From NCBI GenBank assembly GCA_020854055.1, contig JADZGD010000015.1:1-54967 (forward strand): DNA of 54,967 nt, written 5' to 3'. Below, in pieces: positions 43,462-53,523 of this stretch; position 1 is the first letter of the stretch; each line of letters opens with the position of its first letter. Below the pieces are notes generated by a model, which was given only the letters and a program-made list of their open reading frames with translations, searched no databases and was not told the origin of the DNA. This DNA comes from Bryobacterales bacterium. Its GTDB lineage: Bacteria; Acidobacteriota; Terriglobia; Bryobacterales; Bryobacteraceae. Both the position numbers and the translations under genes were made by a program.

Positions 43462-43821
43462 ATGAGCGATCCGTCAATTGTCATCAAAGCGTTGGGAGAA
43501 AACCTTCAATCCGGCGCTCACGTCCGCAACGTATACGGCGAACCGGTCACCGCGCAGGGACGCACCATCATTCCGGTGGCCAAGGTCATGTACGGCTACG
43601 GCGCCGGCTCGGGAGGCGCCAGCGCCGGCCGCGAATCGCTTCCCGCCGGACAGGGCGGGGGTGGGGGCGGCGGTGTGCGCGCCATACCGGTCGGCGCCCT
43701 GGAGATCTCCCAAGCCGGCACACGGTTCGTGCGTCTTTGGGATGCTAAACGCGCCGGCGTGGCGCTGGGCGCGGCGTTCCTGTTCGGAGCGCTGCTCGGG
43801 CGTTTTCGATGCCGGCGCTGA
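43462..43821 (+). CDS. GerW (YtfJ)-family protein
   Basis: 119 residues. The blocks YGEPVTAQGRTIIPVAKVMYGYGAGSG (shown in two parts: GRTIIPVAKVMYGY and GAGSGG), GGGGGGGVRAIPVGALEI and GTRFVRLWD are the GerW signature, with the Gly-rich loop in the middle. The family was named for a Bacillus spore germination protein but occurs widely in non-sporulating bacteria; its biochemical role is unknown. A hydrophobic C-terminal segment (GVALGAAFLFGALLG) could be a membrane tail. The ribosome site GGAGA is 6-8 bases before the ATG. Its end overlaps the M23 peptidase gene by 13 bases. Confidence 0.85.
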   Translation: MSDPSIVIKALGENLQSGAHVRNVYGEPVTAQGRTIIPVAKVMYGYGAGSGGASAGRESLPAGQGGGGGGGVRAIPVGALEISQAGTRFVRLWDAKRAGVALGAAFLFGALLGRFRCRR

Positions 43822-44744
43822 GGCGGCTCACCGCCATCTGCATCATCCTGTTCGCGGGCGTGGCTCTATCACCGCTCGACGCCGCCGGCGCCGCCCTGAA
43901 AAAGGCTTCGCGCAAGAAATCGAAGACCCACCGCAAGAGGCGACCCCGGCACCGTCTGCCGAGTGACCGGGTCGCTCCCTCCCAAGCCATCGAACAGAGG
44001 GTCGGCAACCAGATCCGCCTCGGCCGGCAGATCCTGGAAAACCTGAGCGCGGCCAACCTTCTGGAGAATCCCTATGTAGTCTCCGCCGTCTTCTATCATG
44101 ACGGCTTCCTCGAAAGCTTCCCCAGCGGCCGCGAGGATGCCGACCCCGGCCGCCGTATTCTGGCGGAACTGGTGCGCATACTCGATTTCGGGCACAAGAC
44201 GCTTTTCATCAGCCTGCTCAATCAAAGCTGGCAGCAGATGGCGCTCACTGACCGTGCCACTGCGCTGGCGGCTCCGGTGGTGGAAGGCGAACCCGGGCGC
44301 CGCCGCCGCCGCGGCACGCACAAACACGCAATTGATCTGTTTGCCGCCGAGGGAACGCCGGTCCGCAGCGCCTCGGACGGTCTAGTGGTTCTGGCGGAGG
44401 GAGGGTGGTCCGCCGTTGACCCGTTTTCCACCAGTTCGCGCCGTGGAGGCAACTCGATCATCGTGTTCGATCCCTGGCTGGAACGCTTCTACCGCTACTG
44501 CCATTTGGAATCGGTGAACGTCTCGGGCGGCGCCGTGGTGCGGGCGGGCGATGTGATCGGCGCCGTCGGCCACACCGGGCTCAACGCCTCCCAACCCGGC
44601 CACGGCCATCATCTTCATTTCGAGATCAATCAATACGACGGGAGCAGCGTGCGGCCACTCGATGCCAAAGCACTAAGGAAGGTTCTTCGGGAGAGCGTCA
44701 ACCAGACACCATCCCGCGCGCCGCTTTTCCTGCCGCCCGATTGA
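43809..44744 (+). CDS. M23 peptidase with basic N-terminal region
   Basis: 311 residues. Signal-like N-terminus (LTAICIILFAGVALSPLDAA) then a Lys/Arg-rich tract (KKASRKKSKTHRKRRPRHR). The C-terminal LytM domain holds HKHAIDLF and HGHHLHFEI as Zn ligands. The start lies inside the gerW gene (13-base overlap), so the two are coupled. The peptidase should act on peptidoglycan cross-links in the periplasm; the basic tract might bind the wall. Whether it works with GerW is unknown. Confidence 0.85.
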   Translation: MPALRRLTAICIILFAGVALSPLDAAGAALKKASRKKSKTHRKRRPRHRLPSDRVAPSQAIEQRVGNQIRLGRQILENLSAANLLENPYVVSAVFYHDGFLESFPSGREDADPGRRILAELVRILDFGHKTLFISLLNQSWQQMALTDRATALAAPVVEGEPGRRRRRGTHKHAIDLFAAEGTPVRSASDGLVVLAEGGWSAVDPFSTSSRRGGNSIIVFDPWLERFYRYCHLESVNVSGGAVVRAGDVIGAVGHTGLNASQPGHGHHLHFEINQYDGSSVRPLDAKALRKVLRESVNQTPSRAPLFLPPD

Positions 44745-44766
44745 GGCGTGGTGGGAAACTGGCGCC

Positions 44767-45765
44767 TTAGCGCGCCATCTCGTTGTCAAGCGCCGTCATC
44801 ATCACCTCCGGGTAGCGTTTACCGGCGGCGGCGCCTGGCGGAAATGCCGCGGCAAGTTGTTGCCGCTCCTGTTCGGTGAATTCAATCCCGAGCGCCCCCA
44901 GATTCTCTTCCAGGTACTTGCGGCGCTTCGTCCCGGGAATCGGAATGACGTCGGAACCCTGCGTCAGCACCCACGCCAGGGCGACCTGCGCCGGCGTCGC
45001 CTGTTTCCGCCGCGCCATCTGCTCCAACCCAGCCACCAGACGCTGATTCTCCTCCAGATTCGCCTCCTGGAATCGCGGTGAGTTCCGCCGGTAGTCGTCC
45101 TCGGCCAGCATCTGGGCGCTAGTGATAGCGCCGGTCAAAAACCCACGCCCCAGCGGACTATAGGCCACCAGGGCAATTCCCAGTTCGCGGCAGGTGGGCA
45201 AAATCGCCGCTTCGATATCGCGTGTCCACAACGAATACTCGGTTTGCAGCGCCGCCACCGGATGCGTTGCGTGCGCCCGCCGGATCGTCTCGCCTGAAGC
45301 CTCTGAAAGACCCAGGTAGCGTATCTTGCCCTGGCGGACCAGGTCTGCCATTGCCCCCACCGTCTCCTCGATCGGCACGGTACGATCCACCCGGTGCTGG
45401 TAGTAAAGGTCGATTACATCCACGCCGAGCCGCCAGAGGCTGTTCTCGCAACAGGATTGAACATATTCGGGACGGCCGTTAAAGCCGCGGAACACCCCGG
45501 ACTCCGAGCGAACGACACCAAACTTGGTCGCCAGTACCACCTCCTGGCGGCGCTCGCGAATCGCTTTGCCAACCAGCCTCTCGTTCTCACCCAACCCGTA
45601 AATATCGGCCGTGTCAAGCAGGTTGACGCCCAGATCGAGCGCCCGATGAATGGTTTCCAGCGCTTCGGCTTCATTCGTGGGGCCGTAATACTCCGACATC
45701 CCCATGCAGCCGAGCCCAAGCGGGTAAACCGCGGGGCCCCAGCGTCCAAGAGTGCGTTTCTGCAT
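44767..45765 (-). CDS. Aldo/keto reductase (YakC/IolS-like)
   Basis: 332 residues. The NADPH-dependent aldo/keto reductase tetrad is intact: D51 and Y56 in DTADIYG, K81 in ATKFG and H124 in YYQHRVD. The barrel core includes [13 protein letters not shown] and a cofactor C-terminal region ([18 protein letters not shown]). The length and the [18 protein letters not shown] block fit the AKR12/13-like cytosolic enzymes that reduce aldehydes or keto-sugars. It converges on the M23 peptidase (22-base gap). ATG at 45765; no clear promoter in the 250-base gap to the ATP-grasp gene. Confidence 0.92.
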   Translation of the reverse strand: MQKRTLGRWGPAVYPLGLGCMGMSEYYGPTNEAEALETIHRALDLGVNLLDTADIYGLGENERLVGKAIRERRQEVVLATKFGVVRSESGVFRGFNGRPEYVQSCCENSLWRLGVDVIDLYYQHRVDRTVPIEETVGAMADLVRQGKIRYLGLSEASGETIRRAHATHPVAALQTEYSLWTRDIEAAILPTCRELGIALVAYSPLGRGFLTGAITSAQMLAEDDYRRNSPRFQEANLEENQRLVAGLEQMARRKQATPAQVALAWVLTQGSDVIPIPGTKRRKYLEENLGALGIEFTEQERQQLAAAFPPGAAAGKRYPEVMMTALDNEMAR

Positions 45766-46015
45766 GTTTCGATTGTCTCATCCGGCCGTAGGCGCACTCG
45801 GCGAAAAGCGCCTCGGTTACTGGGGATTTTCCAAAGAAACTATGACAATCGGGAGAACCCGATCTTCAGACACGCTACCGGCGAGTGGGACACCAGTACT
45901 GTTTTAGAAGAATAACTCCAATCGCATCAACTTGTTAGGACAAATCTATTCCCTTAGCACGTTTTCTTCCACGCCTTCGCTATGCGATACTCAAATTAGA
46001 AAGTGTCCCCTTGGC

Positions 46016-47362
46016 ATGACGCAGCTAAGCGAGGCGATAGCCCGTTACCACAAGTTAATCGAGGCTGCTCCTTACCGTGACCTGGCATGGGCGGAAGAAC
46101 TCCGTCAACAGATCCAGGAGCGGCTTGCGAGCGCCGGCAGCCCTCCGATTTCTCCAGTTCTCCGGCCTCACTTTCTCACTAAGCGGCAGTATACCAATTT
46201 GGTGAAGGCGGCCGAGGCGCTCTTCAGCGCGATCGATCGGATCAAACAGATCGCGCTGGCCAGTCCGGCGTTACTTTCCCGCATGGAGTTGCTACCGGCG
46301 GAGAAGATGCTGGCGGCGGTTGACCCTGGGTACCCCTTTCTGTCGGTCGCATCGCTGCTCGACACGCACCTCAACAATGGTCATCTCCACTTCGTAGAAT
46401 ACAACGCCGATGCGCCCTCCGGCGTCGCCTACGGCGCCATGCTATCGGATCTCTTCTATGACTCCGCACCGGTCAAAGAGTTTCGCAAGAAATATCCGCT
46501 GACTCGCGTCGGGGGCATCCGCTATCTGCTCGCCGCAATGCTTAAGGCCTGGTCCGAATTCGGCGGCAGGACCGCGACGCCGCACATCGCGATTCTCGAA
46601 TTTCGCCAGCCGTTTCAGGCCGGCCAACCGAGCGAATTACTGTTACGCGATTTTTTCCGCCAGGCCGGCTACCCCACCGAAGTTGTCTCTCCCGACCAAC
46701 TGGAGTACAAGGGCGGCATCCTTCGCGCCGGCGACTTTGTCATCGACATGGTGTACCGCCGCGTGAAGGCCCACGAGTTTCTGGTTCGCTTCGACCTGAT
46801 GCACCCGCTGGTGCGCGCCTATCGCGACCGCAAGGTCTGCCTTGTAAACAGCTTCCGCTCTGAGTTGGCGCACAAGAAGGCGATCTTCGACCTGCTCACC
46901 GACGAGACGATCACCGCCGGCTTTCCTGCGGCTGAGAGGAAAGCCATTCGCGACTTTCTTCCCTGGACCCGCATCGTCAGCCAGAGTAAAACCACCTATC
47001 ACGACCAGACCATCGATCTTCCCGACTTCATCTCGCGCAACCGCGAGAACCTGGTGCTCAAACCAAACGACGATTCGGGCGACGAACACGCCTTCCGTGG
47101 TTGGGAGACCGGCGACGGCGGTTGGGACCGCGCGCTCAAGATAGCGCTGCGCCGTCCCTACGTCGTGCAGGAACGCGTGCCGCCGGTGAGCGGCATGTTT
47201 CCCATTTACCAGTGGGGTTCGCTTGAGATGCGTGAAGTTCACATCGACGTTCACCCGCACGCCTTCATCGGTAAGGTGGAGGGATGTTCCACCTGGATTC
47301 AGTCGGCCACTTCCGGTTTCTCTACCATCAACGGCCTGGCTCCAACGTTCATTCTCGGTTGA
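46016..47362 (+). CDS. Circularly permuted ATP-grasp protein
   Basis: 448 residues from the ATG at 46016; a TTG at 45932 is a possible longer start. The N-terminal helical part (MTQLSEAIARYHKLIEAAPY) leads to HFVEYNADAPSGVAYGAML, a family block. The C-terminal half holds NLVLKPNDDSGDEHAF and RRPYVVQERVPPV, which match the ATP-binding core of circularly permuted ATP-grasp ligases, including glutathionylspermidine synthase relatives. The reaction would join an amine to a carboxylate with ATP; substrates unknown. Terminator at 47365-47390. Convergent with glgB (51 bases apart). Confidence 0.8.
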   Translation: MTQLSEAIARYHKLIEAAPYRDLAWAEELRQQIQERLASAGSPPISPVLRPHFLTKRQYTNLVKAAEALFSAIDRIKQIALASPALLSRMELLPAEKMLAAVDPGYPFLSVASLLDTHLNNGHLHFVEYNADAPSGVAYGAMLSDLFYDSAPVKEFRKKYPLTRVGGIRYLLAAMLKAWSEFGGRTATPHIAILEFRQPFQAGQPSELLLRDFFRQAGYPTEVVSPDQLEYKGGILRAGDFVIDMVYRRVKAHEFLVRFDLMHPLVRAYRDRKVCLVNSFRSELAHKKAIFDLLTDETITAGFPAAERKAIRDFLPWTRIVSQSKTTYHDQTIDLPDFISRNRENLVLKPNDDSGDEHAFRGWETGDGGWDRALKIALRRPYVVQERVPPVSGMFPIYQWGSLEMREVHIDVHPHAFIGKVEGCSTWIQSATSGFSTINGLAPTFILG

Positions 47363-47364
47363 TG

Positions 47365-47390
47365 CGCGGCGGGCGATTCTGTCCGCCGCG
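47365..47390 (+). terminator. Intrinsic terminator after the ATP-grasp gene
   Basis: CGCGGCGG (47365-47372) pairs with CCGCCGCG (47383-47390), extended by a G-U and a C-G pair to a 6-base loop, followed by ATCTTTTGT. Classic Rho-independent pattern right after the stop codon. Confidence 0.85.
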
Positions 47391-47413
47391 ATCTTTTGTC
47401 ACCCCTCGAATCT

Positions 47414-49639
47414 TCAGGCGTCGCTCCCTGGCCCCTTGCTCTTACGCAACGGCCGGAAGGCTACAACCGAGAGCGGCGGCAGCGTGATCGAGATGGAAGC
47501 GGGGCGGCCGTGCATTTTGACGGGCTGGGTAGACACCATGCCGCCGTTTCCCATGTTGGAGCCGCCAAATCGCGCCGCATCCGTGTTCAGCACCTCCTCG
47601 AAGAAGACCTCCTCGGGAACACCGATGGCATAACCTTCGCGCGGCACCGGAGTGAAGTTACACACAAACAGCAGATAATCCCCGGGATCCTCGGCGCGGC
47701 GGAGAAACGAGATGATGGAACCCTCTACGTCATGGAAATCCACCCATTCAAAGCCCGAATAGTGATAATCCACCTGGTAGAGGGATTTCTGGGAGGCGTA
47801 GAATTCGTTGAGGTGGCGCACCAGGCCCTGCAGTTGCCGGTGATAGTCGAACTGAAGCAACTCCCACACTAATCCGGTGTCGTGGCTCCACTCCTCGTAC
47901 TGGCCGAGTTCGCAGCCCATAAACAACAGCTTCTTGCCCGGATGCGCGTACATGTAAGCCAGAAAGGCGCGCGCGTTGGCGAAGCGCTGCCACTCGTCGC
48001 CCGGCATTTTTCGTAACAGCGAGCCCTTGCCGTGCACCACCTCGTCATGCGAGATGGGAAGCACGAAGTTCTCCGAAAAAGCGTAAAGCATGCTGAACGT
48101 GATGGCGTTGTGATGGTACTTGCGATAGATCGGCTCGCTCGAAAAGTACCCCAGCATATCGTGCATCCAACCCATGTTCCACTTCATGGTGAAACCGAGC
48201 CCGTTCAGGTACACCGGCCGCGACACGCCCGGAAACGCGGTCGATTCCTCCGCAATGGTGACCACGCCCGGCACCTTGTGCGCCAGTTCGTTGAAGCGCC
48301 GCAGGAAGTCGATCGCCTCCAGGTTCTCGTTGCCACCATACTGGTTCGGAATCCACTCCCCCGGCTGCCGCGAGTAGTCCAGGTAGAGCATGCTGGCCAC
48401 GGCATCCACCCGCAGGCCGTCGATGTGATAGACCTTCAGCCAGAACAGCGCGCTGGAAATCAGGAAATCGCGCACCTCATTACGTCCGAAATTGAAGATC
48501 AACGTGCCCCAGTCGCGATGCTCGCCCTTGCGCGGATCAGCGTGCTCATAGAGCGCCGTGCCGTCGAAGTAGGCCAGCCCGTGAGCGTCCTTTGGAAAAT
48601 GCGCCGGCACCCAATCGACAATCACTCCGATACCTGCCTGGTGCAGACTGTCCACCAGAAACATGAAGTCCTGCGGTGAGCCGAAACGGGCCGTCGGCGC
48701 GAAGTAGGAGGTCGTCTGGTAGCCCCAGGATCCGGCAAACGGGTGCTCCATCACCGGCAGGAACTCCACATGGGTATAGCCCATCGTTTGCAGGTACTCC
48801 ACCAGCGTCGAAGCCAGTTCGCGGTAGGTCAGAAACCGATTGTGCGGCCCGCGCATCCAGGAGCCGAGGTGAACCTCGTAGACCGACACTGGTTCTTTAA
48901 GCAGGTTCCGTCCGGCCCGCCGCGCCATCCACTCCTCATCGTGCCAGGTGTAGGAATCGAGTTCGGCCACCACCGAGGCCGATTTGGGCGGCATCTCGGT
49001 CGCAAAGGCGTAAGGATCTGCTTTCTGCTGCTGGTAGCCGCGCAGCCGCGAGCGCACGTTGTACTTGTAGGTGGTTCCCGCCGCCAGACCCGGGATGAAC
49101 AGTTCCCACACCCCGCCGTCGCGCAGACGCATTGGATGGCGACGGCTATCCCAGTCGTTGAAATCGCCCACTACCGACACAACTTCGGCGTTCGGCGCCC
49201 AGACGGCGAACCGCACCCCGCGTACTCCCAGGCACTCCATCAGGTGTGCCCCGAGCATGTGGTAGGTCTCCGAGTGTGTCCCCTCCCCGTGCAGGTGCAG
49301 CTCAAAATCCGTCAGCATCGGCGGAAACCGGTAGGGATCCTCCACCTGCCCGGTTGTGCCATCGGGGCGCCGGATCTGAATCTGGTAGTTCTCCGGGTTC
49401 GCCGGCATCTCGGCCACGAATCCACCATGCGGGTGGATCTTGGTCATCGCGATGGCGGTTGCCGCGCCGGCCGGGTCCAGGATAACGCTGGCCGATTCGG
49501 CCTGGGGAAGAAAGGCCCTCACCTGCCAGTTCCTTGCTCCGCCCTTTCTCGAAGCCCGGTGAGGACCCAGATAGTGGAAAGCATCTCCGTTGTAAGCGCC
49601 TGCAATCGCTTCGATCTCGTTCTGGACCATTCCAATCAT
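47414..49639 (-). CDS. glgB: 1,4-alpha-glucan branching enzyme, GH13
   Basis: 741 residues, the usual length. Forms alpha-1,6 branches in glycogen in the cytoplasm. N-terminal carbohydrate-binding (CBM48-like) regions (about 10-105 and 120-215), then the GH13 barrel. Catalytic nucleophile Asp near residue 412 in [12 protein letters not shown], acid Glu near 461 in VVTIAEES, and SHDEVVHG. The C-terminal all-beta domain ends with [12 protein letters not shown]. Only one glycogen gene is in the window. Either ATG 49639 or 49630 may start the protein. Divergent from the deaminase gene with 41 bases between. Confidence 0.98.
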   Translation of the reverse strand: MIGMVQNEIEAIAGAYNGDAFHYLGPHRASRKGGARNWQVRAFLPQAESASVILDPAGAATAIAMTKIHPHGGFVAEMPANPENYQIQIRRPDGTTGQVEDPYRFPPMLTDFELHLHGEGTHSETYHMLGAHLMECLGVRGVRFAVWAPNAEVVSVVGDFNDWDSRRHPMRLRDGGVWELFIPGLAAGTTYKYNVRSRLRGYQQQKADPYAFATEMPPKSASVVAELDSYTWHDEEWMARRAGRNLLKEPVSVYEVHLGSWMRGPHNRFLTYRELASTLVEYLQTMGYTHVEFLPVMEHPFAGSWGYQTTSYFAPTARFGSPQDFMFLVDSLHQAGIGVIVDWVPAHFPKDAHGLAYFDGTALYEHADPRKGEHRDWGTLIFNFGRNEVRDFLISSALFWLKVYHIDGLRVDAVASMLYLDYSRQPGEWIPNQYGGNENLEAIDFLRRFNELAHKVPGVVTIAEESTAFPGVSRPVYLNGLGFTMKWNMGWMHDMLGYFSSEPIYRKYHHNAITFSMLYAFSENFVLPISHDEVVHGKGSLLRKMPGDEWQRFANARAFLAYMYAHPGKKLLFMGCELGQYEEWSHDTGLVWELLQFDYHRQLQGLVRHLNEFYASQKSLYQVDYHYSGFEWVDFHDVEGSIISFLRRAEDPGDYLLFVCNFTPVPREGYAIGVPEEVFFEEVLNTDAARFGGSNMGNGGMVSTQPVKMHGRPASISITLPPLSVVAFRPLRKSKGPGSDA

Positions 49640-49680
49640 TATGGCAAGACCGCGTCCGGGCTGCCGGTCTAGGATGGAAT

Positions 49681-50598
49681 GTGGAATCTTTTATCGCCGG
49701 ATTGGAGAAAGCGGAACTCCACGTCCACCTGGAAGGCTCAATCGAACCCGAAACGATGGTCGAACTCGATCCTTCGGTGACAATCGAACAAGTGCGCAAC
49801 GAGTATCGATACAGCGACTTCGCCGGTTTTCTGCGCGCCTATGTCTGGGCCGGCAAACGGATCGCGACACCCGGCGATTACGCACTGATCACCCGCCGCC
49901 TGCTCGAGCGGTTGGCCGCCCAAAATGTGCGTTACGCCGAAATCAATCTTTCGGTGGGCGTCATGCTGTGGCGCAAGCAGGATCCGGCGAGGAACTTCGA
50001 TGCCATCGTCAGTGCGGCCGGGAATTCACCGGTCCAGGTCCGCTGGATCTTCGACGCCGTCCGCCAGTTTGGAACCGAACACGCCTTCGAGGTGGCCCGC
50101 CTGGCCGCCGGGCGCACCGATTGCGGCGTGGTGGGCTTCGGCACGGGCGGTGATGAAGCGCGCGGCCCCATCGAGTGGTTTGAGGCGGTTTTCGATTTCG
50201 CCCGCTCCAGCGGGTTGCGCATCCTCCCGCACGCCGGGGAAACCGAAGGACCGAAATCGATCTGGAACGCCGTCCGTCTGGGCGCCAACCGGATCGGCCA
50301 CGGCATCCGCGCGGCGGAAGACCCCGAACTGATGGCCTGGCTGCGCGAGCACGACGTGCCGTTGGAGGTCTGCATCTCCAGCAACCTGGCCACCGGCGCG
50401 GTGAAATCGATCGAAAACCATCCCGTGCGCAGGTTGTTTGATGCCGGTGTACCCATTGTGCTCAACACCGACGATCCGGCCATGTTTCACACCACCCTGA
50501 ACCGCGAATTCGCGCTGGCCGCGACTCACTTCGGCTTCACCAGTGAAGAACTGCGGCAGGTGGCCGCGGCCGGGTTTCGCTATGCCTGTCCCGGGTGA
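49681..50598 (+). CDS. Adenosine-deaminase-family enzyme
   Basis: 305 residues from the GTG at 49681, preceded by AGGA (49671-49674). Metal-dependent amidohydrolase core with the HxH in ELHVHLEGS, the HAGE block ([11 protein letters not shown]), RIGHGIRA and NTDDPAMF (Asp pair near the C-terminus), as in adenosine and aminodeoxyfutalosine deaminases. It is shorter than typical adenosine deaminase (about 340), so the substrate is open: adenosine, adenine or aminodeoxyfutalosine for menaquinone synthesis. The stop overlaps the convergent cinA by 19 bases. Confidence 0.88.
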   Translation: MESFIAGLEKAELHVHLEGSIEPETMVELDPSVTIEQVRNEYRYSDFAGFLRAYVWAGKRIATPGDYALITRRLLERLAAQNVRYAEINLSVGVMLWRKQDPARNFDAIVSAAGNSPVQVRWIFDAVRQFGTEHAFEVARLAAGRTDCGVVGFGTGGDEARGPIEWFEAVFDFARSSGLRILPHAGETEGPKSIWNAVRLGANRIGHGIRAAEDPELMAWLREHDVPLEVCISSNLATGAVKSIENHPVRRLFDAGVPIVLNTDDPAMFHTTLNREFALAATHFGFTSEELRQVAAAGFRYACPG

Positions 50599-51833
50599 GG
50601 CGTTTCCAGCGTGAGGCGCAGAAAATCAAGCGCCGCCTGCGTCGCCAGCTTACGCACGCGATCCCGGTCCCCAAGATACCGGACCCGCCGGCACTCTACC
50701 GACCCGGGCCGGATCAGCCCGATGTAAACCGTGCCCACCGGATCTCTTTCCGTACCGCCGTCCGGTCCCGCGTATCCGGTCACCGATAGCGCGTAATCGC
50801 TCTGGCAGTGGAAGCGGACCGCTTCGGCCATCGCCCGGGCAACCGGTTCGCTCACCGACGTGAATTTGTAGATGAGCCCGTCCGAAATCTGCAGCAGGCT
50901 CTCTTTCATCGGATCGGTGTAGGTGATCATTCCGCCCAGGAAATATCTGGAACTTCCGGGGACCGAAGTGATCCGTTCGGCCACCATCCCACCGGTGCAA
51001 CTCTCGGCCACCGCCAGCGTAGCGCCCCGCTTGTCCAGCAGGTCGCCGACCACCTTCTCCAGCGGGTCTCCGTTAGTCGAGTACAGGCGGTCTCCCAGCA
51101 ACGCCTCGATCTGCGGAGCGACTACGCCCAATCGCGCTTCGGCCGCCTCCGCGGTTGGGGCCTTGGCGTAGAAATGAAGTTGGATGTCCCCGGGAGCAGC
51201 CAGAATTGTGGTGGCCACGTCTTTGTAGCGGGTGTAGACGGGAGCCAGAAGCTGATCCACGTCGGACTCGGGCATGCCGGCGATGCGGTAGAAGCGCGTC
51301 GCGATAGCCTGCGCCGGGAGCAGCTTTTCCAGGCGCGGCCGGCAGTGGTTATCAAACATCGGCTTCATCTCGTTGGGTGGACCCGGAAGCAGCATGAGCG
51401 CCGTCTCCCCCGCCATCAACCACTGTCCCGGCGCCGTGCCGTTGGGGTTCTCCAGCAGTTCAGCGCCGCTGATCCGGTAGGCCTGCCGCTTGTTGATCTC
51501 GGCCATCGTCCGCCCCATGCGGCGGAAGCGGGCATCAATCACCGCCTCAATCTCCGGATCGTACTCCAGCGTGCGCCCCAGTGCCGAGGCTACCGCGTCG
51601 CGCGTCACGTCGTCTTCGGTCGGACCGAGCCCGCCCGTCAGGATAATCACTTCCGAGCGCGCCGCCGCCGTGGCAACCGCGGCGGCCAATCGCTGGCGGT
51701 CATCGCCCACCACGCACTTGCTCACCACCGCCACGCCCAACCCGTTCAGCCGCTCGGTGAGAAACAACGAATCCGTGTCGATGCGGCTAGGGGTCAGAAG
51801 TTCAGACCCCACCGCAATGATTTCTGCATTCAT
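50580..51833 (-). CDS. cinA: CinA-family protein (competence/damage-inducible; NMN amidase-like)
   Basis: 417 residues. N-terminal MoCF-like domain (MNAEIIAVGSELL; ILTGGLGPTEDDVT; MLLPGPPNEMKPMFD) and C-terminal CinA amidase domain (LAVAESCTGGMVAERIT; VTGYAGPDGGTERDPVGTV). CinA proteins hydrolyse ADP-ribose and deamidate NMN in NAD recycling. ATG 51833 chosen because it opens the conserved N-terminus; a longer frame to 51908 enters the propeller gene. Last gene of the rimO operon, 16 bases after the propeller stop. Convergent with the deaminase gene. Confidence 0.96.
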   Translation of the reverse strand: MNAEIIAVGSELLTPSRIDTDSLFLTERLNGLGVAVVSKCVVGDDRQRLAAAVATAAARSEVIILTGGLGPTEDDVTRDAVASALGRTLEYDPEIEAVIDARFRRMGRTMAEINKRQAYRISGAELLENPNGTAPGQWLMAGETALMLLPGPPNEMKPMFDNHCRPRLEKLLPAQAIATRFYRIAGMPESDVDQLLAPVYTRYKDVATTILAAPGDIQLHFYAKAPTAEAAEARLGVVAPQIEALLGDRLYSTNGDPLEKVVGDLLDKRGATLAVAESCTGGMVAERITSVPGSSRYFLGGMITYTDPMKESLLQISDGLIYKFTSVSEPVARAMAEAVRFHCQSDYALSVTGYAGPDGGTERDPVGTVYIGLIRPGSVECRRVRYLGDRDRVRKLATQAALDFLRLTLETPHPGQA

Positions 51834-51849
51834 ATCTGAGGAATCCGCC

Positions 51850-52875
51850 TCAGGCGCCAAATCCCCGGATGTCCACATCCACCCGGTATATGGAGCTGTT
51901 GGTGGCAACGATCATCGATCGCGACGGAGCAAACGCCACCCCTACAATGTTCGGTCCGGACAGGAATAGTTCCGCGCTGCGGTCGGGCGCGATTCGCACC
52001 ACGCCTTTGCGTCCGCTGAGCGAAGCGGCCACATACAGATTGCCATCTTCATCGAACGCCATGCCCTGAGGCCGCCCCAGGCCGCGGTAGTAGATATCCA
52101 CTTGTCCGGATGGCGAGACGCGGTGTACCACGTCAAAGCTCGAAGTCGTGGGGCCGCTGACAAACAGGTTGCCTTCCGGGCCAAACGCCAGGTGATACGC
52201 GGCAATTGACGGTTCGATGGTCGCAAAGACATAAATCTGCCGGTCGCGGCTGATCTTGAAGATAGTACCGCTGCGATCGCCGACGTATAGATTCTCCTCG
52301 CCGTCGAATGCCAGTCCCGTGGCCACTCCCATGCCTTCCACGTAAACCGAAACCGTGCCATCCGGCGTCGTCTGGTAGACGATTCCGTCGTGGCGGCTGG
52401 AGATGTAGAGGATGCCCGCCGAGTCAAAGGTGAGCCCGGTAGCATTCATGATGTCGGTGAGAAACGGCTGCGGGTCGTGGTTGGTGTCGATCCGGTACAC
52501 CGAAACCGGCGTCTTCTGTCCCCGCGAGCCGCTGAATGTAGTAAAGATATTGCCGCTCGCATCCACGGCCGGGTTGGCTACCGGGTGCATGCCATTCGCC
52601 ACCAGCAGCCCCACATCACAGCTCCACGCCGCGGTCACCGAGTTGCCGTTGTCCACCACCAGTTCGCCCTGGGAGGCCTCCTCGGGCACCCTCGCAATAA
52701 CCAGCGAATCGGAGCCGATGATCACCGGAGCCGTGACATCTCCGAAGCGGACACGCGGCCGCTCCGCCCGTTGAAAGCCTTTTCCGCGAATTTGAAATTC
52801 ACCACCCGCGATGGCCGCGGCCGGTGAGACTTGAGCAATTTGAGGGCCCGCGCCCGGAGCTTTCCGAATCGGCAT
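51850..52875 (-). CDS. IPT/TIG domain plus NHL/SMP-30-type beta-propeller protein
   Basis: 341 residues from the ATG at 52875, 2 bases after the pgpA stop; in-frame ATGs at 52896 and 52908 would overlap pgpA. The N-terminal IPT/TIG immunoglobulin fold (about 10-85: PQIAQVSPAAAIAGGEFQ; GKGF) is followed by a propeller with blades such as GLTFDSAGILYISSRHDG, GLAFDGEENLYVGDR and GMAFDEDGNLYVAAS. There is no signal peptide, so it seems cytoplasmic, unusual for this fold pair. Co-transcribed between pgpA and cinA. No enzymatic motif seen; role unknown. Confidence 0.8.
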   Translation of the reverse strand: MPIRKAPGAGPQIAQVSPAAAIAGGEFQIRGKGFQRAERPRVRFGDVTAPVIIGSDSLVIARVPEEASQGELVVDNGNSVTAAWSCDVGLLVANGMHPVANPAVDASGNIFTTFSGSRGQKTPVSVYRIDTNHDPQPFLTDIMNATGLTFDSAGILYISSRHDGIVYQTTPDGTVSVYVEGMGVATGLAFDGEENLYVGDRSGTIFKISRDRQIYVFATIEPSIAAYHLAFGPEGNLFVSGPTTSSFDVVHRVSPSGQVDIYYRGLGRPQGMAFDEDGNLYVAASLSGRKGVVRIAPDRSAELFLSGPNIVGVAFAPSRSMIVATNSSIYRVDVDIRGFGA

Positions 52876-52877
52876 AG

Positions 52878-53357
52878 TCAATAAAGATTGAAACATCCTG
52901 CCGCCCACAACACAAGCGCGGCATAGAGACCCGCAACCACATCGTCGGTCATGATTCCGATACCGCCGGGCAGGCTTTCGGCCTGCCGCGCCGGAAACGG
53001 CTTCCAGATATCAAAGGCCCGAAACAGCAGAAACGCCGCCAGCCAGCTCTTCCAGTTCCACACCGCCGCTCCGGCCAGCGCCAGCCACTGCCCGGCCACT
53101 TCATCCACCACCACCGGCCCAGGATCTTTTCTTCCAAAATAGCGTGCCGCCCGGTCTCCGGCCCAAATGCCGACCAGCGCGGCTGCAAGCGCCATGCACG
53201 CCAGCTCCAACCGGCCGAGCCCGAAGCAGCCCGCCAGCGCAAGCGCCACCGCAACGGCGCCCAGCGAACCAGCGGTGCCCGGCGCAAATGGAGAATAACC
53301 ACAGCCGAACCAGGTTGCGATCGTCAGCGCCAACCAGGGCTTACCGGGACTCTTCAT
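52878..53357 (-). CDS. pgpA: Phosphatidylglycerophosphatase A
   Basis: Dephosphorylates phosphatidylglycerol phosphate to phosphatidylglycerol in the inner membrane. 159 residues, normal length, with several membrane segments. Family motifs: [45 protein letters not shown] and [12 protein letters not shown] at 53357 overlaps the yacG gene by 17 bases. Part of the rimO-yacG-pgpA-propeller-cinA operon. Confidence 0.96.
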   Translation of the reverse strand: MKSPGKPWLALTIATWFGCGYSPFAPGTAGSLGAVAVALALAGCFGLGRLELACMALAAALVGIWAGDRAARYFGRKDPGPVVVDEVAGQWLALAGAAVWNWKSWLAAFLLFRAFDIWKPFPARQAESLPGGIGIMTDDVVAGLYAALVLWAAGCFNLY

Positions 53358-53523
53358 CGTCCTCTTTTTCCGTATCGGCGCTCGCTTCCGGATCGATCGG
53401 CATCGAGATCACATACTTCTCCGAAGCCCAGTTGCCAAGGTCGATCAGCTTGCAGCGTTCGCTGCAAAACGGCATATACGGGTCGTCCATCTCTACCGGT
53501 TTGTTGCAGATTGGGCACTTCAT
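53341..53523 (-). CDS. yacG: DNA gyrase inhibitor YacG (zinc-binding)
   Basis: 60 residues. Zn finger with C3 and C6 in CPICNKP and C20 and C24 in FCSERC, followed by [10 protein letters not shown] and an acidic tail. YacG binds GyrB and inhibits gyrase in E. coli. ATG overlaps rimO by 4 bases and the stop lies inside pgpA. Confidence 0.93.
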   Translation of the reverse strand: MKCPICNKPVEMDDPYMPFCSERCKLIDLGNWASEKYVISMPIDPEASADTEKEDDEESR

